A stretch of 64,000 bases of DNA from an uncultured Lachnospiraceae bacterium (lineage in GTDB: Bacteria; Bacillota; Clostridia; Lachnospirales; Lachnospiraceae): NCBI GenBank assembly GCA_934317005.1, contig CAKREB010000015.1, positions 11,049 through 75,048 on the forward strand, in the 5' to 3' direction. The translations under genes and the position numbers were made by a program. Positions 8,547 to 17,660 of this stretch are shown piece after piece (position 1 is the stretch's first letter; each line of letters starts with the position of its first letter). The notes beneath the pieces were generated by a model. The model was not told the DNA's origin. It searched no databases and was given only the letters and a program-made list of their open reading frames with translations.

Positions 8547-9848
8547 CTAAGCAATCTCTCCTTCTGTCTGATTTAACTCTTTTTTCTTCTGTGGCAAAAG
8601 TCTGACTTCATCATTCTGAAGGATCAGCTTTGGCTGCTCCTTGCCAAGTACAGCTTCCTTTGTAATAACACATTCTTTGATGTCATCATCAGAAGGAACT
8701 TCAAACATCGCATCCATCATAACAGCTTCCATGATAGCACGCAATCCTCTTGCACCTGTCTTTCTCTCAAAGGAACGCTTTGCCACTGCCTTAATTGCTT
8801 CCTCGTCAAAGGTCAGCTTAACATTATCAAGTTCAAACAGTCTTTCATACTGCTTTGTGATTGCATTTTTCGGCTCTACTAAAATCTTGCGTAAAGCCTC
8901 CTCGTCAAGCAGATCTAAAGAAACTGTTACCGGAACACGACCGATCAACTCCGGAATCAGGCCAAACTTTACCAAATCCTCCGGTAAAACCTGCTTAAAC
9001 AGCTCACCAACATTTTCATCTACATTCTTGCCAATATCTGTATTAAAACCAATCGCCTTTTTGCCAATACGCGAACCGATGATACTGTCTAATCCGTCGA
9101 AAGCGCCTCCACAGATAAACAAAATATTTGTCGTATCAAGCTGGAAAAACTCCTGATGCGGATGCTTTCTTCCACCCTGTGGCGGAACACTTGCCACTGT
9201 TCCCTCCAAAATCTTTAAGAGTGCCTGCTGCACTCCCTCACCGGAAACATCACGGGTAATCGAAACATTTTCACCTTTTCTCGTAATCTTGTCAATCTCA
9301 TCAATATAAATAATGCCGTGCTCTGCGCGCTCCATATCATAATCCGCAGCCTGAATAATCTTAAGCAGAATATTTTCTACATCCTCGCCGACATAACCCG
9401 CTTCTGTCAATGCTGTAGCATCTGCAATCGCAAATGGTACATTTAAGATCTTTGCCAATGTCTGCGCCAAAAAAGTTTTTCCGGAACCGGTAGGGCCTAA
9501 CATCAAAATATTACTCTTTTGTAATTCAACATCCATGCTCTTTTCAGAAAGAACACGTTTATAGTGATTATATACTGCTACCGATAATACTTTTTTTGCT
9601 TCTTCCTGACCAATGACATATTCATCCAGAAATTCTTTGATCTCTTTAGGCTTTAACAGATTGATCTCCATGTCACTTTCATATCTGCTTTCGTTGTCAC
9701 CAAGCTCTTCTTCTATGATTTCAGAACATAACTCTATACACTGGTCACAAATATAAACACCAGGTCCCGCAATCAGCTTGTGTACCTGATTTTGTGTTTT
9801 CCCGCAAAAAGAACACTTTAATTTTGTTTCTTCTTTTTTACCTGCCAT
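8547..9848 (-). CDS. clpX: ATP-dependent protease ATPase subunit ClpX
   Basis: 433 aa. N-terminal zinc-binding domain with Cys12, Cys15, Cys34 and Cys37; AAA+ domain with Walker A GPTGSGKT, Walker B IIYIDEID, GRVPV pore-loop region, and the ClpP-docking IGF loop (KKAIGFNTD). It unfolds substrates and feeds them to ClpP, encoded just upstream. A longer frame extends 21 codons, but MAGKKEE at 9848 is preceded by GGAG at ideal spacing and is the family start. A short hairpin (GCACA/TGTGC) abuts this site. Confidence 0.98.
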   Translation of the reverse strand: MAGKKEETKLKCSFCGKTQNQVHKLIAGPGVYICDQCIELCSEIIEEELGDNESRYESDMEINLLKPKEIKEFLDEYVIGQEEAKKVLSVAVYNHYKRVLSEKSMDVELQKSNILMLGPTGSGKTFLAQTLAKILNVPFAIADATALTEAGYVGEDVENILLKIIQAADYDMERAEHGIIYIDEIDKITRKGENVSITRDVSGEGVQQALLKILEGTVASVPPQGGRKHPHQEFFQLDTTNILFICGGAFDGLDSIIGSRIGKKAIGFNTDIGKNVDENVGELFKQVLPEDLVKFGLIPELIGRVPVTVSLDLLDEEALRKILVEPKNAITKQYERLFELDNVKLTFDEEAIKAVAKRSFERKTGARGLRAIMEAVMMDAMFEVPSDDDIKECVITKEAVLGKEQPKLILQNDEVRLLPQKKKELNQTEGEIA

Positions 9849-9962
9849 TCTAATCTCCATTCTTGCACAAAACCCTGTGCTAATCTTTTCAAAACACGTG
9901 CACAAGCACATTCTTTACCAGATACCGATCACCATCCGTATCTGTTCAAATGCAATATATTG

Positions 9963-10550
9963 CTACTTACGGTTTGTAATGATCTCATCGATCAAGCCAT
10001 ACTCTTTTGCTTCCTGCGCTGTCATATAATTATCGCGCTCTGTATCAGCAGAAACCACATCTAAAGGCTTTCCTGTGTTTTCAGAAAGGATGCGGTTTAA
10101 CCGCTCTCTTGTCTTTAAAATCTGTTCTGCTACAATACGGATTTCTGTTTCCTGACCTTTTGCACCACCGGAAGGCTGATGAATCATAATCTCAGCATTT
10201 GGCAATGCAAAGCGCTTTCCTTTCGCACCACCCGCAAGAAGAAAGGCTCCCATACTTGCAGCCATACCCATGCAGATTGTTGACACGTCACACTTTACAT
10301 AGTTCATAGTGTCATAAATAGCAAGTCCGGCACTTACCACACCACCCGGACTGTTGATATATAAATGAATATCCTTTGCAGGATCCTGTGATTCCAAAAA
10401 TAATAACTGTGATACGATCAAGCTTGCAATATCATCATTCACCTCTCCAGACAACATAACAATTCTGTCCTGTAATAATCTGGAATAAATATCATACGAA
10501 CGTTCTCCACCACTTGTCTTTTCAATAACATAAGGAATACTATAGCCCAT
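9963..10550 (-). CDS. clpP: ATP-dependent Clp protease proteolytic subunit
   Basis: 195 aa, usual length. Serine peptidase S14 with catalytic triad visible: Ser99 (MAASMGAFL), His124 (MIHQPSGG) and Asp173 (ERDNYMT). SP-GG loop at YINSPGG. It forms the tetradecameric chamber that works with ClpX, encoded 114 bp downstream. ATG with AAAGGGGAG upstream. Trigger factor lies just upstream; tig-clpP-clpX is a conserved quality-control group. Confidence 0.98.
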   Translation of the reverse strand: MGYSIPYVIEKTSGGERSYDIYSRLLQDRIVMLSGEVNDDIASLIVSQLLFLESQDPAKDIHLYINSPGGVVSAGLAIYDTMNYVKCDVSTICMGMAASMGAFLLAGGAKGKRFALPNAEIMIHQPSGGAKGQETEIRIVAEQILKTRERLNRILSENTGKPLDVVSADTERDNYMTAQEAKEYGLIDEIITNRK

Positions 10551-10582
10551 AAAAACTCCCCTTTCATTTCAGATAATGAAAA

Positions 10583-10624
10583 CGCCAATCATAACGCAGT
10601 ATCCTACTGTATTTATGACTGGCG
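10583..10624 (-). terminator. Hairpin between tig and clpP
   Basis: Arms CGCCAGTCATAA and TTATGATTGGCG pair over 12 bp (one wobble) and are followed by TTTTC on the minus strand. It lies 11 bp past the tig stop and may act as a partial terminator that sets clpP below tig. The T tract is short, so strength is uncertain. Confidence 0.6.
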
Positions 10625-10634
10625 CGATCATTTA

Positions 10635-11921
10635 TTATTTTTCTACTGCTGCATCTACAACAAACTCAACTGCCTTCTGTACAGCCATGTCCAAACCAAT
10701 CTGCTTCTTCTCTTCCTCACCAATCAGTTCTTTTAACTTATCTACTTCCATCTGATACATAGATGCCATGTTCTCAACCTCTTTATTGATATCTTCTTCT
10801 GTTGCTTCGATATTCTCAGCAGCAACAACTGCCTCTAATACCAGACGGCTCTGGATACGCTTCAAAGCCTGTGGCTCTAACTCTTCTAACATCTTCTGCT
10901 GTGTCAGACCTGTAAACTGCATATACTGCTCTACAGATAAGCCCTGTGACTGAAGACGCTGCGCAAATTCCTGTACCATCTGACGTGTCTGTGCATCAAC
11001 CATAGGAGCAGGAATTTCCATTGTTGCATTCTCAATAATCTTGTTTACAACATCTTCTTCCTTTTCTCTCTTAGCTGCTGCTTCCTTTGACTCTAACAGC
11101 TTCTTCTTTGTTTCATCCTTATACTGGTCTAATGTATCGCAGTCAGATACATCCTGTGCAAAGTCATCATCAAGCTCAGGAAGCTCTTTCTTCTTGATCT
11201 CTTTGATCTTTACCTTGAATACAGCCGGCTTGCCCTGAAGCTCTTCTGCCTGATACTGTTCTGGGAATGTAACATTTACTTCTACATCTTCACCAATGTT
11301 CTTACCAACTAACTGGTCTTCAAATGTATCAATGAAAGAATGAGAACCTAATACTAATGTATAGTCATCTGCTTTTCCGCCCTCAAACTGCTCACCGTCT
11401 ACATAACCGTCAAAGTCGATCACAACTGTATCGCCATCTTCTGTAGCTCTGTCATCTACTGTGATCATACGGGAATTTGATTCTCTTACACGATCAAGTT
11501 CCGCCTGTAACTCTTCATCTGTTACTTCTACAGTCTTTTTCTCTACTTCGATTCCCTTGTATTCACCAAGAGTAACCTCAGGCTTTACAGCAACAGTTGC
11601 CGTAAAGATGAAAGGCTTACCCTTTTCAATCTGTACAACATCAATCTCCGGCTGTGCCACAATCTCTAATTCACTTTCCTTTGCAGCACTTTCATAAGCA
11701 TCCGGAATCAACATGTTAGCGGCATCCTCAAAGAAAATACCTGTACCATACATTTTCTCAATCATTGCACGAGGAGCTTTTCCCTTACGGAAGCCCGGCA
11801 TAGAAATCTTACCCTTGCTTTTCTGATAAGCCTTGTTGATTGCAGCATCAAACTCTTCAGCAGCAACTTCGATCGTAAGCTTTGCCATACTCTTTTCTAA
11901 CTTTTCTACCTGTACACTCAT
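10635..11921 (-). CDS. tig: Trigger factor
   Basis: 428 aa ribosome-associated chaperone and peptidyl-prolyl isomerase. N-terminal ribosome-binding domain with the signature GFRKGKAPR (residues about 43-51), central FKBP-like PPIase domain (DGDTVVIDFDGYVDGEQFEGG), and the helical C-terminal chaperone domain. Ideal AAGGAGGAAA site before the ATG at 11921. First gene of the tig-clpP-clpX set, with a near-consensus promoter. Confidence 0.98.
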   Translation of the reverse strand: MSVQVEKLEKSMAKLTIEVAAEEFDAAINKAYQKSKGKISMPGFRKGKAPRAMIEKMYGTGIFFEDAANMLIPDAYESAAKESELEIVAQPEIDVVQIEKGKPFIFTATVAVKPEVTLGEYKGIEVEKKTVEVTDEELQAELDRVRESNSRMITVDDRATEDGDTVVIDFDGYVDGEQFEGGKADDYTLVLGSHSFIDTFEDQLVGKNIGEDVEVNVTFPEQYQAEELQGKPAVFKVKIKEIKKKELPELDDDFAQDVSDCDTLDQYKDETKKKLLESKEAAAKREKEEDVVNKIIENATMEIPAPMVDAQTRQMVQEFAQRLQSQGLSVEQYMQFTGLTQQKMLEELEPQALKRIQSRLVLEAVVAAENIEATEEDINKEVENMASMYQMEVDKLKELIGEEEKKQIGLDMAVQKAVEFVVDAAVEK

Positions 11922-11971
11922 TCTAATATTTCCTCCTTAATATCACGCGGGTGTCCCCGCAAGTCCGCATT

Positions 11972-12000
11972 TATATACTATAGCATGATATATACGTCAA
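11972..12000 (-). promoter_or_regulatory. Promoter of tig-clpP-clpX
   Basis: Minus-strand TTGACG (11995-12000), 17-bp spacer, TATATA (11972-11977), about 50 bp before the tig start codon. Confidence 0.75.
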
Positions 12001-12031
12001 AAGCAAGACATTTATTGAAAAAACTTCGTCA

Positions 12032-13375
12032 TTATTCCACAACATGTCCCTTTTTATATAAAACGTCTACTACTTCATCCACATATTTCTCACACAATTC
12101 CTTTGTGTCTGCTTCTACCATGACACGGATTACCGGCTCTGTTCCACTTTCACGCAGTAAGATTCTTCCGTTGTCCCCCAGTGCTTCTTCAACCTTTTTG
12201 ACAGCGTCTGCTACATCTGCATCCTGTCTTGCTGCCGGTTTATCTGCTACACGGACATTTTTCAAAAGCTGTGGATAGATTTTTAACTCTTTTCGAAGTT
12301 CGGAAAGCTTCTGTTTCTTTTCTAACATCACTTCCATTAACATAAGTGATGTCAGCACACCATCACCTGTCACGGCATATTTGCTGAAAATAATATGTCC
12401 GGACTGCTCGCCACCTAAAGAATAGCCGTTTTCTGTCATATTGGCATTGACATACTTATCACCTACTGCTGTCTTTTCATAAGAAATTCCTTTCTTATCA
12501 AATGCTTTATAAAGTCCGAGGTTTGACATAACTGTTGTGACAACCGTATTGCCGCTTAACTCTCCCTTTTCCTTTAAATAGCAGCCGCACAGATATAAGA
12601 TAGCATCTCCATCGATCACTTCACCCTGATCATCAACTGCCAGACAACGGTCTGCATCTCCATCATAAGCAAATCCGATATCCAGATTATTTTCCTTTAC
12701 AAATGCCTGCAGGTTTTCAATATGCGTAGAACCGCATCTGTCATTGATGTTCGTACCATCCGGATTCATGCCAATCGCATATGTTTTTGCTCCCAGTGCG
12801 TCAAACACTCCTTTCGCTACGGAATATGAAGAACCATTGGCACAATCAAGACCGACACGTACATTTTTAAAGGAACGTGTTGCAAGCGACATCAGATAAC
12901 CGATATAACGATGGCGACCAATCGCATAATCCACTGTACAGCCGATATTTTCCCTTGTTGCAAGTGGAATGGTATCTGTCGGACTGTCAATATATTCTTC
13001 AATCTTTTCTTCAATCTCAGCCTCTAGCTTATGACCATTTCCATTGATCACCTTCAAACCGTTGTCATAATATGGGTTGTGGCTTGCTGAGATCATGATA
13101 CCGCAATCAAACTGTTCCGTGCGGACAACATAGGACACACTCGGCGTTGGTGTTACATGAAGCAGATATACATCAGCACCGCTCGCCGTCAGTCCGGATG
13201 CCAGAGCATCCTCAAACATATAGCTGGAACGTCTGGTATCCTTTCCTATAATAATCTTTGCCTTATGGTCCTGTCCATAATACCAGCCTAAGAATCGTCC
13301 TACTTTATATGCATGTACAACATTCAGATCGACATTTGCCTCTCCGCGGAATCCGTCCGTACCAAAATATTTCAT
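12032..13375 (-). CDS. glmM: Phosphoglucosamine mutase
   Basis: 447 aa. Converts glucosamine-6-phosphate to glucosamine-1-phosphate for UDP-GlcNAc synthesis. N-terminal YFGTDGFRGEAN, active-site phosphoserine loop GIMISASHNPYYDNG (Ser about 100), metal-binding loop DGDADRC, sugar-binding GGEQSGH, and C-terminal RESGTEPVIRVMVE. ATG with AAAGGGGG upstream. In many Firmicutes glmM follows cdaA-cdaR; here it is some 32 kb away from them and has its own promoter. Confidence 0.98.
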   Translation of the reverse strand: MKYFGTDGFRGEANVDLNVVHAYKVGRFLGWYYGQDHKAKIIIGKDTRRSSYMFEDALASGLTASGADVYLLHVTPTPSVSYVVRTEQFDCGIMISASHNPYYDNGLKVINGNGHKLEAEIEEKIEEYIDSPTDTIPLATRENIGCTVDYAIGRHRYIGYLMSLATRSFKNVRVGLDCANGSSYSVAKGVFDALGAKTYAIGMNPDGTNINDRCGSTHIENLQAFVKENNLDIGFAYDGDADRCLAVDDQGEVIDGDAILYLCGCYLKEKGELSGNTVVTTVMSNLGLYKAFDKKGISYEKTAVGDKYVNANMTENGYSLGGEQSGHIIFSKYAVTGDGVLTSLMLMEVMLEKKQKLSELRKELKIYPQLLKNVRVADKPAARQDADVADAVKKVEEALGDNGRILLRESGTEPVIRVMVEADTKELCEKYVDEVVDVLYKKGHVVE

Positions 13376-13477
13376 TAATTTGTCCCCCTTTGTTCTATCA
13401 ATAAAATGATCAACAACAATCTCTCAGACAGACTGTTGTTTTCTTATCTTTTTCTCTATTTTTGTAACAGCCAATAT

Positions 13478-13506
13478 ATTTTAGCATAACCATTCTATGA
13501 AATCAA
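13478..13506 (-). promoter_or_regulatory. Promoter of glmM
   Basis: Minus-strand TTGATT (13501-13506), 17-bp spacer, TAAAAT (13478-13483). The leader of about 95 nt holds a hairpin with AACAACA and TGTTGTT-type arms at about 13406-13435; no glmS-type ribozyme was recognised. The remainder of the 302-bp gap (13376-13677) has no gene; it also contains CGCCACT/AGTGGCG arms about 40 bp apart. Confidence 0.65.
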
Positions 13507-13634
13507 TGAGCGAATACCTGCTTTTGCAAGTCCCTTTCGTATTTCCTCTATCTTTAACGCCACTTTTATTATGGCATCTTTCGCTAATCAACTCTTTCAC
13601 AGTGGCGCATCACCATATAAAAATTGTTACACTG

Positions 13635-13668
13635 CTTTTAGAAGTAGGAAAATCATCATTTCTAAAAG
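13635..13668 (+). promoter_or_regulatory. Inverted repeat over the Shine-Dalgarno of the XRE gene
   Basis: Perfect 9-bp arms CTTTTAGAA (13635-13643) and TTCTAAAAG (13660-13668), 16-nt loop. The right arm runs into the ribosome binding site AAAAGGAG of the XRE regulator. It could be a protein operator or an mRNA hairpin that hides the site; the sequence does not decide which. Confidence 0.6.
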
Positions 13669-13677
13669 GAGTATTGC

Positions 13678-14034
13678 ATGGAAAATTATACCATCACAAA
13701 AAAAGAATTTGGTCTTCGCCTTGCCAAGGCACGCGAAACCCGTGGCATCAGTGCCAGACAGATGAGCCTTGATATCGGTCAGAATAAAAATTACATTAAT
13801 TCTATTGAAACAGGACGGAATTATCCCAGCATGAACAATTACTTTGACATCTGTAATTATTTAAACATTCCTCCTACCCATCTGCTATATGCTGATGAAT
13901 CTGCCACTTTCCATGAGCGCTTTGAAATCTTAGAATTAGCATCCGGTCTTTCAGAAAGCTGTTACCAACATATTCTTAAAGTTATCCGCGACATGTCAGA
14001 AATGCAGGAGCACGCAGAGCAGTCTAAAAAATAG
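13678..14034 (+). CDS. XRE-family helix-turn-helix regulator
   Basis: 118 aa DNA-binding protein. Residues about 8-65 form a Cro/CI-type HTH (FGLRLAKARETRGISARQMS, then YINSIETGRNYPSM). The C-terminal 50 residues are helical and may dimerise. AAAAGGAG lies just upstream of the ATG. It is the only plus-strand gene between glmM and the deacetylase, so its target is unknown; the inverted repeat at 13635-13668 may be its own operator. No transmembrane segment or ligand domain is visible. Confidence 0.9.
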   Translation: MENYTITKKEFGLRLAKARETRGISARQMSLDIGQNKNYINSIETGRNYPSMNNYFDICNYLNIPPTHLLYADESATFHERFEILELASGLSESCYQHILKVIRDMSEMQEHAEQSKK

Positions 14035-14061
14035 TCTTATGGATTCTTTCGACTGTTTTCG

Positions 14062-14856
14062 TCAATATTCTCCAAAATGACACGGTCGTTTTCGCTTGGA
14101 AAGTGTCTGAAACGAATACCCGTTTTCCTTCAGTTCCTTTATGATCGGACGGAGTGCCTGCAAAGTTGCCTTGCAGGAAGCTGAGTCATGCAAAAGGATT
14201 ACCGGATCATAATATTTCTGATAGTCCTTTCTTACATTTGCCACGATAGAATCCACGGAAGGGCAGCCGACACTATCCTCCCCGCTAACATTCCAATCAG
14301 CATAATCCATTCCCTCACATGCCATCTGATCAATGACATCACTCTTATAGCTTCTGATATTTGCATTCGCACTTCCCCAAGGAAAGCGAAACAGCTGCGG
14401 CGTCACCTTTAGCTTCTCTTCTATGCACAGCTTTGTCTTTTGCAGATCCTTACAATAACATTCTTTCGACTGATAGATTTTTTCTGCCTCATGGCTGTAG
14501 GTATGAATACCTATCTCATGTCCCTGTGCCACCTCTTTTTTCGCAATTTCCAACATATCCCCTTCCACCTGCTGTCCGATCAGGAAAAAGGTAGCCGGTA
14601 CTTTTTCTTCCTCTAATATTTTTAAATATTCCTCTGTCAATCCACTGGGTCCATCATCAAATGTCAGATAAGCAATCTTTTTTTTCGTTTCTGTCTTCTG
14701 TTGCTCCTTAGTCTCCTTTTCATCTGCTACCGTCACCTGACGTACTGTTCCCTGCGCAAAAAGAATCGCAAGAAAACACAATGCCAGACACACTGTACAT
14801 ATCCATTCAGCTTTTATCCTGTCCCATTTTCTGATTCTGTCTTCATTTTTTTGCAA
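14062..14856 (-). CDS. Membrane-anchored polysaccharide deacetylase
   Basis: 264 aa, NodB-homology family (carbohydrate esterase 4). A single N-terminal membrane anchor (WICTVCLALCFLAILFA) is followed by the extracellular catalytic domain with motif 1 TFDDGPS, motif 2 HTYSH, motif 3 RFPWGSAN, motif 4 DWNVSGEDS and motif 5 LLHDS. It probably removes acetyl groups from peptidoglycan or a similar surface glycan (PdaA-like). The start is TTG at 14856 with AGGAG about 11 nt upstream; no ATG fits. It converges with the XRE gene 27 bp away. Confidence 0.9.
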   Translation of the reverse strand: MQKNEDRIRKWDRIKAEWICTVCLALCFLAILFAQGTVRQVTVADEKETKEQQKTETKKKIAYLTFDDGPSGLTEEYLKILEEEKVPATFFLIGQQVEGDMLEIAKKEVAQGHEIGIHTYSHEAEKIYQSKECYCKDLQKTKLCIEEKLKVTPQLFRFPWGSANANIRSYKSDVIDQMACEGMDYADWNVSGEDSVGCPSVDSIVANVRKDYQKYYDPVILLHDSASCKATLQALRPIIKELKENGYSFQTLSKRKRPCHFGEY

Positions 14857-15067
14857 CCGTTGTCACTCTCCTATCCCATACCACAATCTTCATCCGCTAT
14901 CCGCAGCACGATAATATTTATGACACTTTCTCTGTCTTTATGTCTTTTTTCACTTTTTATGCATCATTTTCGCAACATACTCAATCCTTTATCTGCGTAA
15001 TATGACCGTTTCTTTGAAAGCATGAATCTGTCGGAACGAAAATCTTTAAGTAAATAGTGTATTTCTC

Positions 15068-15096
15068 TTGCTTTTCCTATAAAAGTACGATATACT
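15068..15096 (+). promoter_or_regulatory. Promoter of cellobiose phosphorylase gene
   Basis: TTGCTT (15068-15073), 17-bp spacer, TATACT (15091-15096), about 48 bp before the start codon. No clear catabolite-repression (cre) site or operator was seen in 14857-15143. Confidence 0.78.
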
Positions 15097-15143
15097 TTAT
15101 TCATATTTTTATAACATGCCTAACGGCGGAATGGAGGACATAT

Positions 15144-17585
15144 ATGAAATTCGGTTATTTCGATGACCCTAATAAGGAGTACGTGATCACAACTCCTAAA
15201 ACACCACTTCCGTGGATCAACTACTTAGGAAGCAGTAATTTCTTTTCTCTGATTTCTAACACATGTGGTGGATATAGCTTTTACAAGGATGCGAAATTGC
15301 TTCGCTTAACCCGCTATCGTTACAACAATGTTCCAACAGATGAGGGTGGACGTTACTATTATATAAAAGAGGGAAACACTGTATGGAATCCCGGCTGGCA
15401 GCCTGTAAAGACAGAGCTTGACTCTTATGAATGCCGTCACGGTATGGGATACAGCCGTTATACATCAAGCAAGAACAACTTAGAGGCTTCTTTGCTCGCT
15501 TTTGTTCCTCTTAACGAAAACTGTGAAGTAAATCAGTTGACATTTACAAACAAATCCAATACAGAAAAGACATTCACACTCTTCTCTTATATTGAGTTCT
15601 GCTTATGGAATGCCATGGATGATATGACAAACTTCCAGCGTAACTTAAATATCGGTGAAGTAGAGATTGTTGATTCTACAATCTACCACAAGACAGAATA
15701 CCGCGAACGCCGTAATCATTTTGCTGTATTTTCTGTTAACAGCAAGATTGACGGTTATGACACAAGCCGTGATGAATTCTTAGGTGCTTACCGTGGCGTA
15801 GCTAACCCACAGGTTGTAGAAGAAGGTAAATCACATAACTCTGTTGCAAGCGGCTGGTCACCGATTGCTTCCCAGCAGATCAATGTTACACTCGCTCCGG
15901 GTGAATCAAAGAGCTTCATCTTTGTACTCGGCTACTGTGAGAACCCTGTTGACGAAAAGTTCGTTGCACCAAACGTGATCAACAAAAAGCCTGCCGATGA
16001 GCTTCTTGCAAAGTTCCAGACAGATGAGCAGGTTGAAAAAGCTCTTGCTGAGTTAAAGGAGAACTGGGAACACCTTCTTTCTAAGTTCACCGTTTCTTCT
16101 GACGAAGAAAAGCTTGACCGTATGGTAAATATCTGGAACCAGTATCAGTGTATGGTTACATTCAACATGTCGCGTTCTGCTTCTTATTATGAATCAGGTA
16201 TCGGTCGTGGTATGGGATTCCGTGATTCCTGCCAGGATCTTCTCGGATTTGTGCATCTGATTCCGGAACGTGCAAGAGAAAGAATCATCGATATCGCTTC
16301 TACACAGTTTGAGGACGGAAGCGCTTACCATCAGTATCAGCCTTTGACGAAAAAAGGAAATGCCGATATCGGTTCCGGCTTTAACGATGATCCACTCTGG
16401 TTGATTGCCGGCACTTCTGCTTATATCCGTGAAACAGGCGATACTTCTATTTTGGAAGAGATGGTTCCATTTGATAACGATGAGTCAAAGGCAGTTACTT
16501 TGATGGAACACTTGAAGCGTTCTTTTGATTACATCGTTAACCACAAAGGACCTCATAACCTTCCTTTGATCGGTCGTGCAGACTGGAATGACTGCCTGAA
16601 CTTAAACTGCTTCTCTGAGCAGCCTGGTGAATCCTTCCAGACATTCGGTCCAAGCGAAGGCCCTGTTGCAGAGTCTGTATTTATTGCAGGTATGTTTGTC
16701 AAATATGGTAAGGAATATGCTGATCTTTGTGCCTTTACCGGAGATCAGACAGAAGCAGACCGTGCCTTAAAAGAAGTTGCTGCCATGAATGATGCCGTTT
16801 TAAAGGATGGCTGGGATGGCAAATGGTTCCTTCGTGCATACGATGCACAGAGCCAGAAGATCGGATCAAAGGAATGCGAAGAAGGTCAGATCTATATTGA
16901 ACCACAGGGTTTCTGCGTTCTTGCCGGCATCGGTGTAGAAAGCGGTGAAGCAAAGGAAGCATTAGATTCCGTAAAAGAAAAACTCGATACAAAATATGGT
17001 ATCGTTCTGTTGCAGCCACCATATACAAGATATCATGTCGAGCTTGGTGAGATTTCTTCTTATCCACCTGGATATAAAGAGAATGCCGGTATCTTCTGCC
17101 ACAACAATCCTTGGATCTCTTGTGCAGAAACTGTTATCGGACGTGGTAATCGTGCATTTGAAATTTACAAAAAGACATGCCCTGCATACATTGAGGACAT
17201 CAGTGAAATCCACTGCACAGAGCCTTATGTATACTCTCAGATGATTGCCGGAAAGGATGCTCATTTCTTCGGACAGGCTAAGAACAGCTGGCTGACCGGT
17301 ACTGCTGCATGGACATTTGTCAATGTATCACAGTACATCCTCGGTGTGGTTCCTACCTTAAACGGTCTGAGCATCGATCCTTGTATCCCCGCTGAAATGG
17401 GTACAGGATTTACTATGACCCGTAAATATCGTGAAGGTGTCTACAACATTACCGTAGAGAATCCTAACAAGATAGAAAAGGGTGTTGCAAAGCTTGTTGT
17501 CGATGGTAAAGAATTAACCGGCACAACGGTTGTTCCTTACGAAAAAGGCAAGACAGAGTACAACGTAACTGTTGTTATGGGTTAA
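15144..17585 (+). CDS. Cellobiose phosphorylase (GH94)
   Basis: 813 aa, the usual size of cellobiose phosphorylases. It starts MKFGYFDDPNKEYVI with TPKTPLPWINYLG. The catalytic DWND lies at residues 480-483 in GRADWNDCLNLNCF, and GSGFNDDPLW lies upstream. It splits cellobiose with phosphate into glucose-1-phosphate and glucose in the cytoplasm, saving ATP. The frame extends 29 codons upstream, but GGAGG lies just before the ATG at 15144. Cellobiose fits better than chitobiose or cellodextrin by overall resemblance; this is family knowledge, not a test. It stands alone with its own promoter and terminator; no transporter is adjacent. Confidence 0.93.
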   Translation: MKFGYFDDPNKEYVITTPKTPLPWINYLGSSNFFSLISNTCGGYSFYKDAKLLRLTRYRYNNVPTDEGGRYYYIKEGNTVWNPGWQPVKTELDSYECRHGMGYSRYTSSKNNLEASLLAFVPLNENCEVNQLTFTNKSNTEKTFTLFSYIEFCLWNAMDDMTNFQRNLNIGEVEIVDSTIYHKTEYRERRNHFAVFSVNSKIDGYDTSRDEFLGAYRGVANPQVVEEGKSHNSVASGWSPIASQQINVTLAPGESKSFIFVLGYCENPVDEKFVAPNVINKKPADELLAKFQTDEQVEKALAELKENWEHLLSKFTVSSDEEKLDRMVNIWNQYQCMVTFNMSRSASYYESGIGRGMGFRDSCQDLLGFVHLIPERARERIIDIASTQFEDGSAYHQYQPLTKKGNADIGSGFNDDPLWLIAGTSAYIRETGDTSILEEMVPFDNDESKAVTLMEHLKRSFDYIVNHKGPHNLPLIGRADWNDCLNLNCFSEQPGESFQTFGPSEGPVAESVFIAGMFVKYGKEYADLCAFTGDQTEADRALKEVAAMNDAVLKDGWDGKWFLRAYDAQSQKIGSKECEEGQIYIEPQGFCVLAGIGVESGEAKEALDSVKEKLDTKYGIVLLQPPYTRYHVELGEISSYPPGYKENAGIFCHNNPWISCAETVIGRGNRAFEIYKKTCPAYIEDISEIHCTEPYVYSQMIAGKDAHFFGQAKNSWLTGTAAWTFVNVSQYILGVVPTLNGLSIDPCIPAEMGTGFTMTRKYREGVYNITVENPNKIEKGVAKLVVDGKELTGTTVVPYEKGKTEYNVTVVMG

Positions 17586-17618
17586 TCTTCTTTCGATATA
17601 TATTGATAGATAACCAAA

Positions 17619-17652
17619 GGGAGAATGTCGATTTTGACATTCTCCCCTTTTT
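17619..17652 (+). terminator. Terminator after cellobiose phosphorylase gene
   Basis: Perfect 11-bp stem GGGAGAATGTC / GACATTCTCCC with a 6-nt loop, followed by CTTTTT; 33 bp past the stop. Confidence 0.93.
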
Positions 17653-17660
17653 AAATATAA

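Noticed and set aside
13497..13772. Plus-strand open frames of 64-91 codons before and over the XRE gene start
   Set aside because: They overlap the supported XRE frame, lack ribosome binding sites and show no protein-like composition.
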